DNA from: Candidatus Zixiibacteriota bacterium
Lineage (GTDB): Bacteria; Zixibacteria; MSB-5A5; CAIYYT01
Assembly (NCBI GenBank): GCA_023134875.1
Contig: JAGLUH010000162.1
Coordinates: forward strand, 1-7,840
Direction: 5' to 3'
Length of the DNA stretch: 7,840 nucleotides
Under the pieces are notes generated by a model, which did not search any database, was not told the DNA's origin, and was given only the letters and a program-made list of their open reading frames with translations. Both the position numbers and the translations under genes were made by a program. How positions within the stretch are numbered: position 1 is the stretch's first letter; every line of letters begins with the position of its first letter. This document shows, in pieces, positions 1 through 5,501 of this stretch.

Positions 1-1973
1 GTATTAGCCAGGGGTGGTGTATCGGAATCAGATACCTGAATAGTGAAGTAGAAATCCGCCGGCCAGGTGGGGATGCCGGAGATAGTGGCGGTGCTGGTAT
101 CAAATGACAGCCCATAGGGCAGGTCGCCACCCCAGAATACCCAATGATACGGCGGCACGCCGCCGACCGCCGTCAGGGTCTCGGAATAAGGCTCGCCGAC
201 GACGGCATCCGGCAGGGTAGCGGTGATGATCTGTATGGTAAAAGGCACCGTTTCAACGGTTCTCAGGATCCACTCCTGGGAATCGATGACTATATTCGTT
301 ACCGAATCGGCAAACCAGAGAGAGTAAAGTTGTGCGGCTCCCTCGTTGAAGATAACTGTATCAATGTCGCCGCCGGTGGTGGTAAAGGTGGTTTTGATCG
401 GCATCTCAAAGTAGGTGCCGCCGGTTTGGGTCTGCTCGATAAGATAGGTCAGGTTGAAACCGCTGCCAGTGCTGTCGGGCTGGCAGTGCCAGGAGATGCT
501 ATAGTCGGGATGCCCCTCGCCGTATATCCATTCGTACACAAACCAACCGATATCGGCGCCGATACTGGTACTAACAACACTGATAAAATCCTGAGTAGTG
601 GCGGTGCCGTACCTGAACTCAGACTGCCCCCAGTCTCTGATCGCCGCAAAGAAAACGGAATCGCCCAGCACACCACGCAGCATGTGCAGCACCCAGGAGG
701 CTTTGTCATAGGAGAGGTTGCTGTTATAGATTTCTTCGTAGACCAGGTTCTCGACATAAATCGATCCCTCGCCCAGGTACTTCTGGCTCTGAATATAGTC
801 GAAATAAGCCGCTTCGCCGAGGGTTGTCTCGAAGTAAAGGGCTTCACTATAGGAGGCAAACCCCTCATTGAGCCAGATATGATTGAAAGTGTGGCAGGTG
901 ATCATATCACCCCACCACTGATGTGACGTTTCATGGGCGATAACCCAGTCGGTATGAAAGTCAGGGCTGTACATGCAGCAGGTCTGGTGTTCCATAGCGC
1001 CGTACCAGCCGAAATCAGCGTTGCCCATTTTCTCAGTGACAAAGGGATAGGTACCGTAGAGGTCGCTCATGATGGTAAGGGCACGCGGGCCGACCACCTT
1101 GAAAGAATCGAAGGCAACCGGGTTGTTCGGCAGCGCGTAGCTGTAGAGCGGCATCGAGTCGCTGCCATGACTCCAGGTCTGCACGTCAATTTGATACTGA
1201 GTACAACTGAGAGCGATGTTATAGGTGCAAATAGGATAGTTATGCTTGTAGTGTACCAGTTTGCGGTTACCGCCGACCGGCGTGGAGGATATCAGGACGC
1301 CGTTAGTGGCGATATCATAAGCCGACGGCATCTCGATGTAATGATCGAGCGAGTCGGGCTTGTCAAGGGGATAGTCCTTGCAGGGCCACCAGTAACGGGA
1401 ACGATAGGGTGTCGTCTTGGTCCAGCACATGGCATAACCCATTTGCTGGTTGAACATCATGCCGGCGGCGCCGTCATAGTAGGGCGTGCCGTGATAATAG
1501 ACAGTCATCGCAAACTCATCACCCTGGCTGTAGGTGCCGGGGGTGGTGATGGCGATCAGGTGGTTGGTATGGCTGAAGGTGGCGCTACTGCCGGCGACTG
1601 TTACCGAGTCGACCGTCAACTCATTGCGCAGGTTCAGGTCTATCGCATTCAGACCGTCGATTACCGACTCGATTCGATATTCAACGTAGCCGTCGATAGT
1701 CCCCATATCGAAATCGAGATCCAGATGCAGCCCGTAGTAGTGGACATCGTAGTCGTTCTGGTTGCCGTCAACGCGAGTACCGGCGTCCAGAATCTGCTGC
1801 CGGATCGCTTCCTGCCGCCCGAAAGATTCCGCCTGATAGAAAGCATGGCGAAGCGCCTTGAACTCAGCGATCTCTTCCGGAGTCAGGTTGCCGAAGTTGT
1901 AGGTCTTGACCTGCCCCATAGCCGTCCCCACAAGCAGCAGCAAACAGCTTGTCATCAACAGTGTGTTTCTCAT
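1..1973 (-). CDS. Secreted M1-family zinc aminopeptidase with C-terminal Ig-like domain (partial, C-terminus off the window)
   Basis: The frame runs 657 codons without a stop from ATG 1973-1971 to the window edge, so the C-terminus is missing. Residues 1-20 form a Sec signal peptide (MRNT, hydrophobic LLLLVG, likely cut after AMG), so it acts outside the cytoplasm. An N-terminal beta-sandwich typical of M1 enzymes spans about 75-265. The catalytic domain carries the exopeptidase motif as GAMEH (325-329) instead of the usual GAMEN. Zinc ligands are H347, H351 (HETSHQWWGD) and E370 (WLNEGFASY), spaced HExxH-x18-E; E348 is the general base. The catalytic Tyr is probably Y422 in YDKASWVLHML. Residues 579-657 look like a He_PIG/cadherin-like Ig domain (LPDAVVGEPYSETL, then LPYGLSFD and ISGIPT). 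M1 enzymes remove N-terminal residues from peptides. The family call is firm; substrate preference is unknown. It has its own promoter and follows the matrixin operon on the same strand. Confidence 0.93.
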   Translation of the reverse strand, partial: MRNTLLMTSCLLLLVGTAMGQVKTYNFGNLTPEEIAEFKALRHAFYQAESFGRQEAIRQQILDAGTRVDGNQNDYDVHYYGLHLDLDFDMGTIDGYVEYRIESVIDGLNAIDLNLRNELTVDSVTVAGSSATFSHTNHLIAITTPGTYSQGDEFAMTVYYHGTPYYDGAAGMMFNQQMGYAMCWTKTTPYRSRYWWPCKDYPLDKPDSLDHYIEMPSAYDIATNGVLISSTPVGGNRKLVHYKHNYPICTYNIALSCTQYQIDVQTWSHGSDSMPLYSYALPNNPVAFDSFKVVGPRALTIMSDLYGTYPFVTEKMGNADFGWYGAMEHQTCCMYSPDFHTDWVIAHETSHQWWGDMITCHTFNHIWLNEGFASYSEALYFETTLGEAAYFDYIQSQKYLGEGSIYVENLVYEEIYNSNLSYDKASWVLHMLRGVLGDSVFFAAIRDWGQSEFRYGTATTQDFISVVSTSIGADIGWFVYEWIYGEGHPDYSISWHCQPDSTGSGFNLTYLIEQTQTGGTYFEMPIKTTFTTTGGDIDTVIFNEGAAQLYSLWFADSVTNIVIDSQEWILRTVETVPFTIQIITATLPDAVVGEPYSETLTAVGGVPPYHWVFWGGDLPYGLSFDTSTATISGIPTWPADFYFTIQVSDSDTPPLAN

Positions 1974-2019
1974 GGTAAATGTCTGGCCTATACTAAGGTA
2001 GTAGGTTTTTACTTAACGT

Positions 2020-2048
2020 AATATACGCTGCAATCATCGAAACGTCAA
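2020..2048 (-). promoter_or_regulatory. Sigma-70-type promoter of the M1 peptidase gene
   Basis: On the minus strand, TTGACG (2048-2043) is followed by a 17-base spacer and TATATT (2025-2020): five of six matches at each hexamer with ideal spacing. Transcription would start near 2013 and give a leader of about 40 bases before the ATG at 1973. The leader ends ...GGCCAGACATTTACC and shows no Shine-Dalgarno sequence. It contains a weak hairpin built from CCTA/TAGG and CTA/TAG. That sigma-70-like hexamers are used in this lineage is assumed. Confidence 0.6.
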
Positions 2049-2051
2049 GAA

Positions 2052-2156
2052 TTATTGGGGCTTACCGTGATCGATGACTGCCGCGGACGTGCAGGTGTAC
2101 TTGGTCGTCACCAGCTTGAAATCGACATGGCTGCTGTCGGACAAGTTCCGGGCCAT
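2052..2156 (-). pseudogene. Possible C-terminal gene remnant or 34-residue ORF (unrecognised)
   Basis: A minus-strand frame from ATG 2156 to TAA 2054-2052 encodes 34 residues beginning MARNLSDSSHVDF and ending VIDHGKPQ. The frame stays open upstream as far as the terminator hairpin. Third codon positions are overwhelmingly G or C, as in the real genes of this window, and composition is protein-like. No ribosome binding site precedes the ATG, so a degraded 3' end of a former gene is more likely than an intact small gene. Its stop lies four bases before the -35 box of the M1 promoter. The protein is not recognised and the reading could be chance. Confidence 0.22.
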
Positions 2157-2176
2157 GCGGACAAGATCATGCAGGC

Positions 2177-2215
2177 AAAAAAGCCTGGCAGCGTCGCTGT
2201 TGACGCTGCCAGGCT
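2177..2215 (-). terminator. Strong intrinsic terminator of the matrixin operon
   Basis: A perfect 14-bp inverted repeat (AGCCTGGCAGCGTC at 2182-2195 with GACGCTGCCAGGCT at 2202-2215) encloses a 6-base loop. Read on the minus strand, the hairpin runs straight into six T residues (complement of 2177-2182). It lies 50 bases after the matrixin stop codon. The other strand lacks a T-run after the stem, so the terminator acts on minus-strand transcription. It separates the matrixin operon from the M1 peptidase gene, which therefore needs its own promoter. Confidence 0.93.
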
Positions 2216-2265
2216 GTGCTTCTCATCCAAGCATACAGACGAATATCAGTGACATCCACTCATTA

Positions 2266-4176
2266 TCACTTCAGGAGCATCATCTTTCTGGTCTCGGAGT
2301 GGTCGCCGGCGGTCAGACGATAGAAATAGATGCCAGAGGAACAATCGGCGCCATTCCACGCAACGTTGTGGCTGCCAGCCGGCAGGAACCCATTCACCAG
2401 GGTTGCTATCTTCTGGCCGTTGACATTGAAGACCTCCAGAGTCGTGTTCGACGCGTAAGGCAATATGAAGCCGATGTCGGTAGTCGGATTGAACGGATTG
2501 GGAAGGTTCTGCAGCAACTGGAAGGTTTCCGGAAGGACCTTCAGTGACACATCGGGGAACGATTCGCCTGTCGCAAACACCGGCCCGCTCTCGCAGGCCT
2601 TGGTGACCTTGTTGGCGCTGGGGTCGTAGGTAGCGCCGCTCAACACCACGTCTGTGACCTCAAAGCACCAATCTGCCGGCGGAGTTCTCGATTTGTCGGA
2701 GGTGATCTCAGCGACGCCATCTGAGCCTGTTGTTCCGGACTTGGTCTTGGTATTCGGCGCATTGAAGAAACCATAGACTGTCGCTCCTGACACAACGGCC
2801 TCGTTCTGGTCAACGATGGTGACGTGTGCTACCCCTTGTCGGTTCGGCCCTCCGGCAACCTGACGAGTCACGACCATCGCATCCACATGGATGTACATAT
2901 CGCCGGTAACGGTTATGTAGTCAGTCTTGGTCTCGGTACCCTGGCCATAGGCGTTCGCAGCAGTGAGTGTTACGGTATAGGTGCCGGGATTGTTGTAGGC
3001 ATAGGATGGGTTCTGCTGCTCGGAGCTGCCGCCGTCGCCGAAGGCCCAATTCCATGAAGTCGGGTTGTTGGTCGATTGATCGGTGAAATTCACAGTCAGG
3101 GGAGCTGCTCCCGAGGTCGGCGAGCCGACAAAATCGGCTACCGGCGGATTGCCGCCGCAGTTCTCGTTGGTGACGAAAGTGAAGCCGGAACGAACCTGGC
3201 CGCTGCTTATGCTATAGAGGGTGGCCAGGTCATTGGTTTCGCAGTTACCTTCGCCGTCGTTATACCATTCCGCCGGGAAGTTGGTCTCGGCGATATCCAT
3301 CAGGACATAGTTGATTCTGTAGGGATCATATGCGGCCGGGTCACCATCGAGCGGATCCAGTCGCAGGTAATAATCCCCCGCCGGCACATACAGCGTGTAG
3401 GTGCCGGAACTGTAGGCATAGACAGAAGTGATATTGTCGCTGTAGTATTGCACGTCAGGAGGGAAGGAGTGGATGACCGGTCCGGCTACCGGTACTCCGG
3501 TGCCACCTCTGACCACCCCACCCTGGAATTGCGCATACGGTCCGGGGAATGAGCTGTTGCCGTACAGGAGCGCTATACTGATGAGATCGTCATGCTCCAG
3601 TGTGGCCGGGCCCACGTCCGCCTTGGAAATGAACGGGTACATCGTGGCGTCGGTGACAACAGTGTGTGCCAGACCCTGGCTGTGGCCCAACTCGTGGGTC
3701 AATACCGCCTCAACCTCGTACTGGTTCCGGGAAGGCGTTCCATCTGTCGACCACTTGGCTACATTGCTCATCATCACGTCGATCTCGTAGATCTCTCCGG
3801 TCGGGTTATCTACATAGTTGATCGCGAAACCGAGTACTCCCTTGCGGAAATCGAGGTAATTCGCCTTGAAGGAGACAAGATTGACACCATCTTCAGCATC
3901 CCAGACAAGAGAACTGGTTCCCCTGTAGTCAAACGTAACATCCGTATACGTGACATTCTGCCAGTTGTCGAAACTGGCCTGGCAGGCCGACAGGTATTTG
4001 GTTGACCCGTCATTGAGATACCAGGGAATATTGGTCGTGTTCTGCCAATGTTCAGTCTTGATCTGGCTATTGTAGAAATAGTCAAGGCTGCCATAGCCGA
4101 GCAAAGTCGATGAGCTAACCATCAGGAGAGCCATCAACATGACAGCCGCAATCGAAATCTTGATTGAGCGTTTCAT
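2266..4176 (-). CDS. Secreted matrixin-like zinc metalloprotease with PKD domain and C-terminal (T9SS-type) sorting domain
   Basis: The 636-residue protein starts at ATG 4176, chosen because GGAGGGA (4190-4184) sits 7 bases upstream and the product then begins with a clean signal peptide (MKRSIKIS, then a hydrophobic stretch to about residue 28). A matrixin catalytic domain spans about 30-210. Its zinc motif HELGHSQGLAH gives ligands H161, H165, H171 and general base E162; M179 in TMYPF is the Met-turn. About 217-290 resembles a carboxypeptidase-regulatory beta-sandwich (YTLYVPAGDYYLRLDPLDG). A PKD domain follows at about 343-424 (WNWAFGDGG, then NPGTYTVTLTA), then an Ig-like domain at 428-530 with a Cys pair (C504, C528). 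The end (548-636) is a FlgD-like/type A sorting domain with NPFNPTT, SGIYFYRL and a basic tail, suggesting type IX-like secretion or surface attachment. It probably degrades extracellular protein. No propeptide Cys switch is evident. It is the second gene of an operon, 19 bases after the small secreted protein. Confidence 0.93.
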   Translation of the reverse strand: MKRSIKISIAAVMLMALLMVSSSTLLGYGSLDYFYNSQIKTEHWQNTTNIPWYLNDGSTKYLSACQASFDNWQNVTYTDVTFDYRGTSSLVWDAEDGVNLVSFKANYLDFRKGVLGFAINYVDNPTGEIYEIDVMMSNVAKWSTDGTPSRNQYEVEAVLTHELGHSQGLAHTVVTDATMYPFISKADVGPATLEHDDLISIALLYGNSSFPGPYAQFQGGVVRGGTGVPVAGPVIHSFPPDVQYYSDNITSVYAYSSGTYTLYVPAGDYYLRLDPLDGDPAAYDPYRINYVLMDIAETNFPAEWYNDGEGNCETNDLATLYSISSGQVRSGFTFVTNENCGGNPPVADFVGSPTSGAAPLTVNFTDQSTNNPTSWNWAFGDGGSSEQQNPSYAYNNPGTYTVTLTAANAYGQGTETKTDYITVTGDMYIHVDAMVVTRQVAGGPNRQGVAHVTIVDQNEAVVSGATVYGFFNAPNTKTKSGTTGSDGVAEITSDKSRTPPADWCFEVTDVVLSGATYDPSANKVTKACESGPVFATGESFPDVSLKVLPETFQLLQNLPNPFNPTTDIGFILPYASNTTLEVFNVNGQKIATLVNGFLPAGSHNVAWNGADCSSGIYFYRLTAGDHSETRKMMLLK

Positions 4177-4183
4177 TCTACTG

Positions 4184-4190
4184 TCCCTCC
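4184..4190 (-). promoter_or_regulatory. Ribosome binding site fixing the matrixin start
   Basis: GGAGGGA on the minus strand lies 7 bases before ATG 4176. A second in-frame ATG at 4206 would add ten polar residues (MSDNHWRDSR), overlap the end of the preceding gene, and spoil the signal peptide. The Shine-Dalgarno position favours 4176. The site lies within the 19-base gap between the two genes, so coupled translation is plausible. Confidence 0.75.
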
Positions 4191-4195
4191 AATGG

Positions 4196-4759
4196 TTATC
4201 TGACATCGTCTTCTGCCGAAAGCATCCTGGTAACGGACGTCTTCATCTCGTCAAGCGTCATTCTTGTGGTTTCTGCAGTGCTCAGCGGCCTGCCGGAAGG
4301 TGTCTGCAAACCGAGGACATCATTGGCAACGGTTTTCTCACCGGTCTGCTGATCGGTAAGGATATCGAATTTGCCCTGGCCCAGGCCAATGGTCGGAATG
4401 TATCCGTCCGGATCATTGGCCAGGAAAAGCAGGACCTCTGAGCCCTCCACGAACTTGGGGAAACCAGCGACACTGACCCGGGTGTCACCAACTACTCCGC
4501 CTATTTGGGTAAATGTAATGACGCCGGATTTATTGCCTTTCAGGCTCTCTGATACGTTCAGGGTTACACTGGTAAAAATCTGGGCGCGGTCTGTCGCCCA
4601 GGAACTGGACACCTCCGTGACGGTTCCAATGACTATTGCCTCGGAGTTTCGCGTCAACTCCGGCAACGACATTTTTCTCACTGAGGCTGCGTCTGCTGAG
4701 ACAGTAACTAATAGCAGACAAGCAACCAATGCCATTGGAAGCACTACTTTAATTCTCAT
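4196..4759 (-). CDS. Small secreted protein of unknown function, operon partner of the matrixin
   Basis: The 187-residue protein starts at ATG 4759, five bases after AGGAGG. Residues 1-24 form a signal peptide (MRIK, hydrophobic core, SADA with likely cleavage before A25). An LVAC at 11-14 matches a lipobox, but a hydrophobic run continues after the Cys, so ordinary signal peptidase processing is more likely. The mature domain has the pattern SLPELTRNSEAIVIGTVTEV (31-50), SVTLNVSESLKG (64-75), ITFTQIGGVVGD (81-92), then GFPKFVEGSEVLLFL (99-113) and IGLGQGKFDI (124-133): alternating beta-strands consistent with one small beta-barrel. No catalytic motif is visible. I recall similar proteins next to matrixins in other phyla but cannot confirm that here. 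The 'AxxIVIGTV ... LKG' pattern loosely recalls NTR/TIMP OB-folds, although the N-terminal Cys of true TIMPs is absent. It is the first gene of the matrixin operon. Function unknown. Confidence 0.85.
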   Translation of the reverse strand: MRIKVVLPMALVACLLLVTVSADAASVRKMSLPELTRNSEAIVIGTVTEVSSSWATDRAQIFTSVTLNVSESLKGNKSGVITFTQIGGVVGDTRVSVAGFPKFVEGSEVLLFLANDPDGYIPTIGLGQGKFDILTDQQTGEKTVANDVLGLQTPSGRPLSTAETTRMTLDEMKTSVTRMLSAEDDVR

Positions 4760-4764
4760 TTTGA

Positions 4765-4770
4765 CCTCCT
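4765..4770 (-). promoter_or_regulatory. Ribosome binding site of the small secreted protein
   Basis: AGGAGG on the minus strand, continuing into a T (AGGAGGT), ends 5 bases before ATG 4759. This is a near-perfect anti-16S match and fixes the start. Confidence 0.8.
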
Positions 4771-4802
4771 AAAGCATGTTACGATTGACGAACGGAGCCT
4801 GA

Positions 4803-4818
4803 CTTTTGCAAGCAAAAG
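4803..4818. repeat. Perfect 7-bp dyad in the leader/promoter zone of the matrixin operon
   Basis: CTTTTGC (4803-4809) and GCAAAAG (4812-4818) are exact inverted repeats around AA. The site is centred about 50 bases upstream of the first operon gene. It could be an operator for a dimeric regulator, or a short RNA hairpin in the leader. No regulator can be named from the sequence. Confidence 0.4.
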
Positions 4819-4993
4819 CAGACCTGTGATTTTCCCTCAAAAAGCTATCACCTCTTTCTGTGTCCCAGGCATGCTGAGGAACGCTCATCCCCACCTGCGA
4901 CTTCCTGGTCAATGATCAGCGACGTTACAAGTTAATTGCTAAAATATACTATATAAGTCCACAAAAACCAGAAATAAAATAGAGCCTTGTGAT

Positions 4994-5013
4994 AAAAAAA
5001 GAGGCCACAGCCT
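4994..5013 (-). terminator. Weak intrinsic terminator-like hairpin (minus strand)
   Basis: On the minus strand AGGC-TGTG-GCCT (5013-5002) is followed by C and then seven T residues (complement of 4994-5000). The stem has only four strong pairs plus a bulged extension, so efficiency would be low. It would end a leftward transcript crossing the hairpin-rich segment, which would support such an RNA. It could also be an accident of the A-rich sequence. Confidence 0.3.
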
Positions 5014-5135
5014 TTAAAGTCAAATTGTTTTCGAATAGGTATATATAAAATATAAGTGCTTCAACAGAGTAAAGCAAGAGGACGCGGCAGGCGAAGAGAA
5101 GTTGTCTCACAAGCACATTGTTCGGTCGGTTCTTG

Positions 5136-5320
5136 CCCGCCTCGGCGGGTGTGAATTGACCGGAAAGCTCTGTAGGTCATGATCTCTCGGAGCATGACTA
5201 TCCGGTGGGGGATATCGTCGGCAGGAGTGTCACGCTTCAAGAAGTCGTGACTTACGGTTGGGTTCAACCAATACGTGGTGCACCAGGGGGTACACCACGC
5301 ACGAATACGAAAGTGTTCGT
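5136..5320. ncRNA. Six-hairpin cluster, possible structured RNA
   Basis: Stems in order: CCCGC/GCGGG (loop CTCG); GTCATG/CATGAC with inner CTC/GAG; GTCACG/CGTGAC with inner CTT/AAG and one bulged T; GGTTG/CAACC (loop GGTT); an 11-bp stem, CGTGGTGCACC with GGTACACCACG (loop AGGG); ACGAA/TTCGT (loop AGTG). In the fifth stem the single imperfect pair is A-C on the plus strand but G-U on the minus strand, which mildly favours a minus-strand RNA; the poor terminator at 4994-5013 would suit that direction. It resembles no RNA family I can name. It may simply be the interior of the candidate repeat element. Confidence 0.25.
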
Positions 5321-5365
5321 CACGGTGCTGTCGAACGTTTTCCCAAAGACTGCCGACATTCATAC

Positions 5366-5395
5366 TTGACACCTTGAATTACTTGATTATATAAA
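5366..5395 (+). promoter_or_regulatory. Sigma-70-type promoter of the aminotransferase gene
   Basis: A perfect TTGACA (5366-5371) is followed either by TATATA (5388-5393, 16-base spacer) or by TATAAA (5390-5395, 18-base spacer). Transcription would start near 5401 and leave a leader of about 100 bases. The promoter lies inside the hairpin-rich segment and before its right inverted repeat, so that segment may supply the promoter of this gene. Confidence 0.6.
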
Positions 5396-5411
5396 GAGGT
5401 TATCAAAACGG

Positions 5412-5435
5412 CCGGTAGTCGTCCTCGCCTGCCGG
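5412..5435 (+). promoter_or_regulatory. Leader hairpin upstream of the aminotransferase
   Basis: CCGGTAG (5412-5418) pairs with CTGCCGG (5429-5435) through seven pairs, one of them G-U, around a 10-base loop. Two outer G-U pairs can extend the stem. It would lie about 10 bases into the transcript and about 50 bases before the ribosome binding site. No T-run follows, so it is not a terminator. It also overlaps the right inverted repeat. No known riboswitch or leader-peptide motif was recognised. Confidence 0.3.
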
Positions 5436-5486
5436 TTCCTGAAGTTGTATGGAATGCGATTCGTGTAGTCGCCGCACCTTTTCTTC

Positions 5487-5491
5487 GGAGG
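5487..5491 (+). promoter_or_regulatory. Ribosome binding site supporting a TTG start
   Basis: GGAGG at 5487-5491, within CGGAGGTTG, lies 10 bases before the TTG at 5502. The next in-frame ATG (5523) has no comparable site upstream, so TTG is preferred. The gap is somewhat long. Another TTG at 5492 is in a different frame. Confidence 0.55.
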
Positions 5492-5501
5492 TTGAACCAT
5501 T

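Larger units (their letters stand above)
5079..5440. mobile_element. Candidate MITE-like or dispersed repeat element dense in hairpins
   Basis: Imperfect inverted repeats bound this segment: 5079-5097 (core CGGCAGGCGAAGA) and 5422-5440 (core TCCTCGCCTGCCG), matching at 16 of 19 positions, 12 of 13 in the core. An 8-base direct repeat, GAAGTTGT, occurs just inside the left arm (5098-5105) and just outside the right arm (5441-5448). Six small hairpins lie inside: 5136-5149, 5176-5198, 5229-5251, 5256-5269, 5274-5299 and 5307-5320. A further inverted pair is GTCGGCAG (5216-5223) with CTGCCGAC (5350-5357). There is no transposase, so any mobility would have to come from outside. The direct repeat is not placed as a clean target-site duplication around both inverted repeats, which weakens the simple MITE reading. 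A structured RNA or a recombination-prone dispersed repeat is equally possible. The structure is seen in the sequence; its identity is inferred. Confidence 0.4.
4760..5501. other. 742-base divergent intergenic zone, no convincing gene
   Basis: This gap separates the leftward matrixin operon from the rightward aminotransferase gene. Bases 4772-4920 hold the leftward leader, with a perfect dyad at 4803-4818 and a CCAGG/CCTGG-bounded stretch at 4865-4908. Bases 4921-5070 are strikingly AT-rich, with several TATA-like strings on both strands. No well-spaced -35/-10 pair for the leftward operon could be picked. Bases 5079-5440 are the hairpin-dense segment described separately. Bases 5366-5395 are the promoter of the aminotransferase and the rest is its leader. 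A 103-codon minus-strand frame (5372-5061, GTG start) has no ribosome binding site and odd composition (clustered Cys, Trp, Arg), so it is not called as a gene. Confidence 0.7.

Noticed and set aside
144..926. Plus-strand open frame of 260 codons opposite the M1 peptidase
   Set aside because: It is antisense to a frame with intact M1 motifs, has no ribosome binding site and encodes no recognisable domain; a shadow of the real gene.
933..2021. Plus-strand open frame of 362 codons opposite the M1 peptidase N-terminus
   Set aside because: Its ATG is the complement of the zinc-ligand His codon of HETSH. Composition is shadow-like and it runs through the real gene's promoter.
2074..2547. Plus-strand open frame of 157 codons across the terminator
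   Set aside because: It crosses a perfect intrinsic terminator and overlaps the sorting domain of the matrixin on the other strand; no ribosome binding site.
3076..3552. Plus-strand open frame of 158 codons opposite the matrixin
   Set aside because: Antisense shadow of the PKD and beta-sandwich region.
4174..4206. Longer matrixin start at ATG 4206
   Set aside because: It would add ten polar residues before the signal peptide and has no well-placed ribosome binding site; GGAGGGA points to 4176.
4718..4729. Lipobox-like LVAC in the small secreted protein
   Set aside because: The hydrophobic core continues after the Cys and a good SADA cleavage site follows, so ordinary signal peptidase cleavage is more likely; not called a lipoprotein.
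5061..5372. Minus-strand open frame of 103 codons in the divergence zone
   Set aside because: GTG start overlapping the aminotransferase promoter, no ribosome binding site, Cys/Trp/Arg-rich composition and six hairpins within it; better explained as structured or repeat DNA.
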